From the NCBI GenBank assembly GCA_007131745.1, contig SLPX01000257.1, positions 1 through 9,263 on the forward strand: DNA of 9,263 nt, in the 5' to 3' direction. Numbering within the stretch: the first letter of the stretch is position 1; the number at the start of each line of letters is the position of its first letter. Made by a program: the position numbers and the translations under genes. The notes beneath the pieces were generated by a model. That model worked only from the letters and a program-made list of their open reading frames with translations. It had not been told where the DNA came from and did no database searches. Origin of the DNA: Myxococcales bacterium (GTDB taxonomy: Bacteria > Myxococcota > Polyangia > HGW-17 > SLPX01). Of this stretch, positions 5,267-9,263 are shown in pieces.

Positions 5267-6883
5267 TTAATCGGATCCAATTGTGGTCTCGAATATGGGG
5301 TCTACTGTGATACAAGTAGCCGTCGTTTTCCATAATTGTATTTCCATTATGAGATACATCATGATCTTGTCCTGGACGCTCAACTTGTATGGAAAACTGT
5401 AGTCGCTTTGAGTGTTGTAGACAGTGTAAAGGACCTTGCCGCAATAAAACGGCCAAGAAACAGTTGTAGGCTTATCCGCTCCCGCCGGCGTCTCTTTTCC
5501 GTACATCCACACTCGGGGTGGCAAATACAGTTCACCGTTCGGACCGGTGCCGTGCTCGTAGCAGATACCCACCTCGCCCGAGTTGATTTCATATATGGAG
5601 TTTCTTGCGGCCTTGAGGTTAATGAGGTTGTTCGCGTTAACATCAGGAAGCGCGATCCAACCCGCAAAATCTTCATCCCCAGGAACTCCGACGAAATCCC
5701 AGGATCCCGCCTGTTCATTACAAACAAACGGTTCGGAAGGAGGGTTCGGCCCGTCCCCGCATATCGATGGATGGCCTCCATTGGCACCCTTGACGTAAAA
5801 AGCCAAAAACTCCGGCCAGACTTGCTCCGCGAAATCGTAGGAAAACCCGTTTATATAGAGCCTGCCTCCGTGCCTTACATATTCTTTGATGTTTTCGACA
5901 TCGTGCGGCCCTCCCACCCAACTCAACCCGCAAGGGGCGATGATGAGGTTGTACTTGGCCAGGTTTTGCCACGAACCCACCAAGTTGCTTACCTCATCTC
6001 TTTCTTTATACACACTGAATTCACCGTGATAATCGAAACCCAAAGCCTCGAACATGATGCTCATGTCCTCAAACTCTCCGTAGATAATCGCAATCTTCGG
6101 AATATTGTCCCCCTTGTCCAGATCCGTGGTGTTGGGCAAGGTCGTCTCTTCCGGCTTTGGCGCGCCGGAGGCCTCGGACTCCAGTGTGATAATTCCGTCC
6201 GGTGTCTCCGGAATATAAATCTCCCTGACACGACTGAAATTTCCTTTTTGCACCAAAAGGTAGTAAGACCGCTCTGCATGGAGGGCCAGCTCAAAACTTC
6301 CATCCACAGGATCCGAGAACACATAAGGAATATCGGGCATAATATTTATGCAATCATTGCAGTACATCTCCTGCGGCAATTCAAAATGCGGGAACATAGA
6401 CGCCGCCACGAGCGCGCCCGGAATTGGAAACCGATTATCTTCCAGGGTCTCGGCAAGGTCGGCTCCAGGAGACCATGTTACTCCTTGCAATAGAACAATC
6501 GCACCGAGGCAGCCCGAAGTGTCAAAGCCTGAGCAATCCTCCAGACAGGCGAGGTCCCCTCCGTTATCGTAACCTTGGCTGACGCATGTCTCACCCCTTA
6601 GATCCGTATCGTCACATATCTCCCCATGCTCGGCGACACCATTTCCACAAACAGCATAGAAACAATCGGAGTAATCGAACCGGCAATCTGCGGAACATTT
6701 TAATTCGCCCCCGGTGTAAACAAAGTCTTGGCAAGTGAATCCGCGCAGATCATTACCGTCACATGTCTCATCTCCTTCAACAATGCCGTTTCCGCACACA
6801 GCTTTGTCATTATCATCCCAACAGCCGACAAAAAGTCCCATCATCCCTATGATTACAATGTAGAAATATTTTTCGATTATCAT
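5267..6883 (-). CDS. Lipoprotein with two cysteine-rich modules and a GATase1/ThuA-like domain
   Basis: A 538-aa exported protein. The start at 6883 is chosen because GGAG lies eight bases upstream and it begins directly with a signal peptide (IIEKYFYIVIIGMMGLFVGC, lipid cysteine 21); the longer frame to 6955 would bury that signal. Two disulfide modules follow: Cys30-74 (CGNGIVEGDETCDG...) and Cys79-125 (CGNGVAEHGEICDD...DTSGC). Residues about 130-225 look like a carboxypeptidase-regulatory/Ig-like beta domain (PIPGALVAAS...DGSFELAL). Residues about 262-515 resemble class I glutamine-amidotransferase-like (ThuA-type) domains: KIAIIYGEF, YNLIIAPCGLSW with a Cys at an elbow-like position (318), IKEYVRHGGRLYINGFSYD, and the closing pattern PFYCGKVLYTVYN. 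Catalysis is unproven, since no confident His/Glu partners can be assigned. Probably an outer-surface protein. It is convergent with the RCC1 lipoprotein. Confidence -1.
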   Translation of the reverse strand: MIIEKYFYIVIIGMMGLFVGCWDDNDKAVCGNGIVEGDETCDGNDLRGFTCQDFVYTGGELKCSADCRFDYSDCFYAVCGNGVAEHGEICDDTDLRGETCVSQGYDNGGDLACLEDCSGFDTSGCLGAIVLLQGVTWSPGADLAETLEDNRFPIPGALVAASMFPHFELPQEMYCNDCINIMPDIPYVFSDPVDGSFELALHAERSYYLLVQKGNFSRVREIYIPETPDGIITLESEASGAPKPEETTLPNTTDLDKGDNIPKIAIIYGEFEDMSIMFEALGFDYHGEFSVYKERDEVSNLVGSWQNLAKYNLIIAPCGLSWVGGPHDVENIKEYVRHGGRLYINGFSYDFAEQVWPEFLAFYVKGANGGHPSICGDGPNPPSEPFVCNEQAGSWDFVGVPGDEDFAGWIALPDVNANNLINLKAARNSIYEINSGEVGICYEHGTGPNGELYLPPRVWMYGKETPAGADKPTTVSWPFYCGKVLYTVYNTQSDYSFPYKLSVQDKIMMYLIMEIQLWKTTATCITVDPIFETTIGSD

Positions 6884-6935
6884 TTCTAATTCTCCGGCCT
6901 CCCTTGTTCGGAACATGGACCGACGGAAAATTGCT

Positions 6936-6962
6936 TTTATAGAAAAAAAATACACAAGTTAA
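6936..6962 (-). promoter_or_regulatory. Possible promoter of the GATase-like lipoprotein gene
   Basis: Read on the minus strand, TTAACT (6957-6962) and TATAAA (6936-6941) are separated by 15 bases that include a T-run. The position, about 53 bases before the chosen start codon, is suitable, but the spacing is short and the match modest. Low confidence. Confidence -1.
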
Positions 6963-6974
6963 GTGGCCTCGAAA

Positions 6975-7018
6975 CACCGTTCGAAAAGTGATCCTGGGCA
7001 ACGCTCGGAAAGCGATCC
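6975..7018 (-). repeat. 24-bp-period direct repeat next to the istB relic
   Basis: Positions 6975-6994 (caccgttcgaaaagtgatcc) and 6999-7018 (caacgctcggaaagcgatcc) match at 16 of 20 bases. On the minus strand they contain GGATCACTTT and GGATCGCTTT motifs. From memory, degenerate GGATC.CTTTC repeats occur between istB and the distal end of some IS21-family elements, and these lie on the correct (downstream) side of the istB relic. That attribution is an inference. Confidence -1.
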
Positions 7019-7081
7019 ACTTCAGCAAGGGTTATAGCTTTGGTTTCTGAATCCTCCAAATAAAAAAAAACAAACGGCACC

Positions 7082-7330
7082 TTAGTCTGTAAAAGCCTCG
7101 TCGTCAGTAAGTCTGCGTAGTGTCAGTACGTGCCTCATAAGGAGTTCTCCCTCCAGCTTGCCGAAATCCACAAAACCCAGTTCATGGATGATAAGCAAAG
7201 ACACACGCTCGAAACGGCGATGTAGGTTAGATAATGCCTTTTCATCCCGTCCCTCCACGAGCAAACGCACGAGGTCGGCAGATCGGCTATAGGCTCCAGG
7301 GTAAGCCTCAACGAAATGCTGGAACTGCAA
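7082..7330 (-). pseudogene. istB: IS21-family istB relic (helper ATPase fragment)
   Basis: An 82-codon frame in which residues about 14-64 follow the middle of the IS21 transposition helper ATPase IstB: SADLVRLLVEGRDEKALSNL, then RRFERV, then LLIIHELGFVDFGK and GELL. The family normally reads LLIIDELG, the Walker B motif; here the Asp is His, so ATP hydrolysis would be lost. The Walker A region and the C-terminal half are missing, and the last roughly 18 codons match nothing familiar. A full IstB is about 240-260 aa. No IstA is adjacent. The signature is distinctive enough that I am fairly sure of the identity and sure it is non-functional. Confidence -1.
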
Positions 7331-7743
7331 CTCAAGGTAAGCTAATAACGAATCAGGAAACTCTCAAATACAACACCGTTTCGATTCCAAACGTTAACCT
7401 TGGCAAGACAGACTTAGCTTACAGTTGGTTGCCTATGCAAAACGCAGCGCCCCAGTCAATTCCCGACAAGTAACAACTTTTTTCGCAGCCTAAAAAAAGG
7501 GTAGAATTTCTAGTTTTGACCGAATAACGGTGAATTACAGTCCTTTCTACACAGCAATGCTGATTTTGACCGTAGATGAGAAATGGCATTCCTTATTCAC
7601 ATGAACTTTTATTGAAAGTAGAAGTTTTTCCATTTACATGGTCAGAAACTGGAATTGCTGCAAAAGGGTTAACATAGATTTTTTCAGACGATATCGCATT
7701 ATGGTGAGAGAGTCGGGACAGTTGAAAGAAAGGAACGTTCAAT
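7331..7743. other. Intergenic stretch without a supported gene
   Basis: Neither strand shows a frame with both a good start and a recognisable product. TTTTGACCG occurs twice, at 7514-7522 and 7564-7572, 50 bases apart. An A/T-only pairing, CTTTTTT (7477-7483) with AAAAAAG, is too weak to call a terminator. The 3' end of this stretch carries the ribosome binding site AAGGA (7730-7734) of the next gene. Confidence -1.
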
Positions 7744-8619
7744 ATGAAAAATAAGATCTTTTTCGCAAAAGCGCTTTTTTTGCCGGCATTGCTCGTTCTC
7801 TGTGTAGGATGCCAAAAAAAACCAACACATAAAACTACCGTTGCATCCCCGGATGTAACTGAATCCAAAGAGGACACAGCGGTATTTCAGGAACACGTGG
7901 AAAAAGAATTCCGTGTAGATGTCTATATGTATACCGAATCTTTATCGGATGAACCAAACTTTCTCGGACGCACCTCCCTTGCAGATATGGAGAAATTCTC
8001 CATTCCAGAGAACTCGAAATGGTTTATTCGACCCACCGACAAGAACATAAACGATGAATATTTGCTGTTGTTTTTGCGAAAAGCCGCGGATTTCGGAATC
8101 CGTGGATTGTCTTTGAGAGAATGCAGAGAGTTTACAAATGCCGGATTGGCGCATCTCAAGAACTTGACTGAGCTGGAGCGTCTCAACCTTGCGGATACAC
8201 GAATCACGGACGCTGGTCTGGCGCATCTCAAGAACTTGACTGCGCTGAAACGTCTCAACCTTGAGGTTACACAAATCACGGACGCTGGTCTGGCACATCT
8301 AAAAAACATGACTTCGCTGGAGAGTCTCAAGCTTCCTGTGCAAATCACGGACGCTGGTCTGGTGCATCTCAAGAACATGACTGCGCTAGAGAGTCTCAAC
8401 CTTACGGATACACGAATCACGGACGCGGGTCTGGCGCATCTAAAAAACATGACTTCGGTGGAGAGGCTCAACCTTCCTCGGCAAATCACTGACGCTGGTC
8501 TGGCGCATCTCAAGAACTTGACTTCGCTGAAGCGTCTCGACCTTTCGGAAACACAAATCACCGACGCTGGACTTAAGGATTTCCGGACGGCTCGACCGGA
8601 TGTATGGGTTTGGCGCTGA
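7744..8619 (+). CDS. Leucine-rich-repeat lipoprotein
   Basis: A 291-aa exported protein. Signal peptide MKNKIFFAKALFLPALLVLC ends at the lipobox-like VGC, with lipid cysteine 23. A non-repetitive region follows (about 24-125; partly beta/charged, no family recognised). Then come six full leucine-rich repeats and a terminal partial one, with the AGLAHLKN start at residues 133, 157, 181, 204 (AGLVHLKN), 228, 251 and 275 (AGLKDF). Repeats are 24 or 23 residues with the pattern ITDAGLAHLKNLT.L..LNL, the bacterial LRR type seen in planctomycete and deltaproteobacterial proteins. It should form a short solenoid on the cell surface or in the periplasm for protein binding; no enzymatic domain is present. 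Start supported by AAGGA at 7730-7734. It ends with a capping RPDVWVWR. The ligand is unknown. Confidence -1.
   Translation: MKNKIFFAKALFLPALLVLCVGCQKKPTHKTTVASPDVTESKEDTAVFQEHVEKEFRVDVYMYTESLSDEPNFLGRTSLADMEKFSIPENSKWFIRPTDKNINDEYLLLFLRKAADFGIRGLSLRECREFTNAGLAHLKNLTELERLNLADTRITDAGLAHLKNLTALKRLNLEVTQITDAGLAHLKNMTSLESLKLPVQITDAGLVHLKNMTALESLNLTDTRITDAGLAHLKNMTSVERLNLPRQITDAGLAHLKNLTSLKRLDLSETQITDAGLKDFRTARPDVWVWR
8149..8574 (+). repeat. 72/69-bp tandem repeats coding the LRR solenoid
   Basis: Units start at 8149 (72 bp), 8221 (72), 8293 (69), 8362 (72), 8434 (69) and 8503 (72). The two 69-bp units each lack one codon before ITDAG and share CATCTAAAAAACATGACTTC, whereas the others mostly read CATCTCAAGAAC. 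The alternation suggests that a 72+69 (141-bp) pair was duplicated as a block. Confidence -1.
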
Positions 8620-9115
8620 AGCAATTAAGACAAGACTTCTGACTAGGTCGGCGGAGAGTCCGATACCATAACATCTTCACCTGAGTGCTGAATGCTTTGA
8701 CCCCCTGTGGCAGTGGAACCTCGAACGATTCTCCGGTGGTCAGGTCTTCCAGTGGAACCTTGAACGGTCTTTCAGTGGCCCGTACCTTCAAGTCGGGATA
8801 TTCGGCGTAGTAGATGGAGATGAGCTGCTCACCGAGCTTTTGCAACCCCTCCCTGGACTCTCCCTTCTTGTAGTTGATTGTTTCCACCTGCTGAGACGCC
8901 CAGTCGGCACGAAAGATTCTGAGTGCATCTTCAAGCCCCGGTTTTTCTCCCGCCAACATGTATTCATGCACCCAGTTCAGGGCGGAATGCACTGCGGAAC
9001 CAAAGGCGAGACCGGAGTTTTTGAACTTGGGAGAGATGTTTTCAATGTAACGGAACCGGTATTTCAGGGGACACATGAGGTAGGTGTTGATTCGGCTTGC
9101 GCTAACGTATTCCAT
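8573..9115 (-). pseudogene. PD-(D/E)XK nuclease, 3'-truncated and fused to foreign sequence
   Basis: N-terminal part of a RecB/Cas4-like PD-(D/E)XK nuclease of the PDDEXK_1 type. Motifs seen: SASRINTYLMCPLKYRFRY (5-23), GSAVHSAL (39-46; the GxxxHxxL motif), and LLRF-like helical sequence to about 110, then a strand pair ending ...TGESFEVPL (127-135). The downstream catalytic Asp and (D/E)-x-K motifs are absent: the frame instead runs into maturase-like sequence (from about residue 139) and then antisense LRR-gene sequence. The start at 9115 is chosen over 9133 because AGGAGG lies six bases before it, and it overlaps the upstream gene's stop by 14 bases, suggesting translational coupling. The intact family has a helper role in phage or plasmid recombination. 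This copy should be inactive. Confidence -1.
8633..8695 (-). pseudogene. Scrap resembling the C-terminus of a group II intron maturase
   Basis: Within the nuclease frame, residues 141-161 read AFSTQVKMLWYRTLRRPSQKS. From established knowledge, group II intron-encoded reverse transcriptase/maturases carry a C-terminal 'LWYRALRRRSQK' segment (thumb/X-to-D region), and this is a close match over about 12 residues. No reverse transcriptase core, domain V or domain VI is visible. It is presumably a leftover of an intron or retroelement insertion that cut the nuclease gene. The match is short but distinctive; moderate confidence. Confidence -1.
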
Positions 9116-9263
9116 CCCCCACCTCCTTTTCATGCAAGAGTTCGTCGATGAGGGCCGATGCCTGGTTCTTTCCCGCCTGACGCACCGTTGGAACCTTCAG
9201 GGTTTTCAGTATGTAGGTTCTGGCGGATTCTCCTTCCATCCCCTTCTTGGAGAGGATTCTGAA
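9102..9263 (-). CDS. 3' end of an unidentified gene, probably phage-type DNA-processing protein
   Basis: The last 53 codons of a gene entering from the right edge, ending TAG at 9102-9104. Residues visible include RILSKKGMEGESARTYILKT and, near the end, NQASALIDELLHEKEVGDGI. A C-terminal 'LT..QAS.LI..L' helix is common at the tails of phage single-strand annealing and other DNA-metabolism proteins, which often sit directly before PDDEXK-type exonucleases. That pairing, together with the 14-base overlap with the nuclease start, suggests a recombination operon. The protein itself cannot be named from this much sequence. Confidence -1.
   Translation of the reverse strand, partial: FRILSKKGMEGESARTYILKTLKVPTVRQAGKNQASALIDELLHEKEVGDGIR

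Noticed and set aside
5336..6493. 385-codon plus-strand frame inside the GATase-like lipoprotein gene
   Set aside because: It is fully antisense to a gene with signal peptide, cysteine modules and domains; it has no ribosome binding site and no recognisable motif.
7477..7499. CTTTTTT / AAAAAAG pairing as a terminator
   Set aside because: A/T-only stem and no gene ending nearby that would need it.
7923..8624. 233-codon minus-strand frame across the LRR gene
   Set aside because: Its repeated RPASVI motif is the antisense reading of the LRR units; it has no start signal.
8644..8665. Hairpin-like GGTCGGCGGA / TCCGATACC after the LRR gene
   Set aside because: Stem is interrupted by mismatches and no T-run follows; the bases are better explained as maturase-like coding sequence on the minus strand.

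Overview
The window looks like an accessory, rearranged stretch of chromosome from an uncultured Deltaproteobacteria-type organism (Myxococcota or Bradymonadota-like). This placement is inferred from three things: the cysteine-rich 'CGNGIVE..E.CD' modules typical of myxobacterial surface proteins, the Asp/Ala/Gly-rich linker after a Tat-type lipoprotein signal, and four predicted exported proteins in 9 kb. No rRNA, tRNA or housekeeping gene is present to confirm it. Base composition is mid-range, lower than in classic Myxococcus.

Layout, left to right: a Tat-exported aldo/keto reductase lipoprotein (63-1082, +). Next comes a debris field (about 1083-2210) with the tail of a regulator carrying an 'INAP/ENAP' tandem repeat (-), a possible IS21 IstA helix-turn-helix scrap (+), a small membrane protein with a good ribosome binding site (1380-1622, -), two overlapping inverted repeats that look like an insertion-sequence end, and a signal-peptide stub stopped at its own lipobox. 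Then an intact AAA_14/DUF4143 ATPase (2211-3374, +) ends in an 18-bp palindrome. After it lies a broken RCC1-repeat fragment (-) with an 8-bp tandem duplication that breaks the frame, overlapped by a small ORF with a strong ribosome binding site. The central block is two convergent surface genes: a seven-repeat RCC1-type lipoprotein (3910-5217, +) and a two-module cysteine-rich lipoprotein with a GATase1/ThuA-like domain (5267-6883, -). They share the same cysteine-rich N-terminal module. Then come an IS21 istB relic with a 24-bp-period repeat beside it, a leucine-rich-repeat lipoprotein (7744-8619, +), and, entering from the right on the minus strand, the end of an unidentified gene coupled to a PD-(D/E)XK nuclease. 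The nuclease is cut off before its catalytic motifs and fused in frame to a scrap that resembles the C-terminal end of a group II intron maturase.

The intact genes do not form one obvious pathway. The theme is cell-surface or periplasmic repeat proteins (RCC1 propeller, LRR, cysteine-rich modules) sitting between fragments of mobile elements, with signs of recent repeat expansion (150-bp units in the RCC1 gene, 72/69-bp units in the LRR gene) and module sharing. I see no convincing new defence or biosynthetic system. The most informative observations are the chimeric junctions and relics that an automated annotation would miss.
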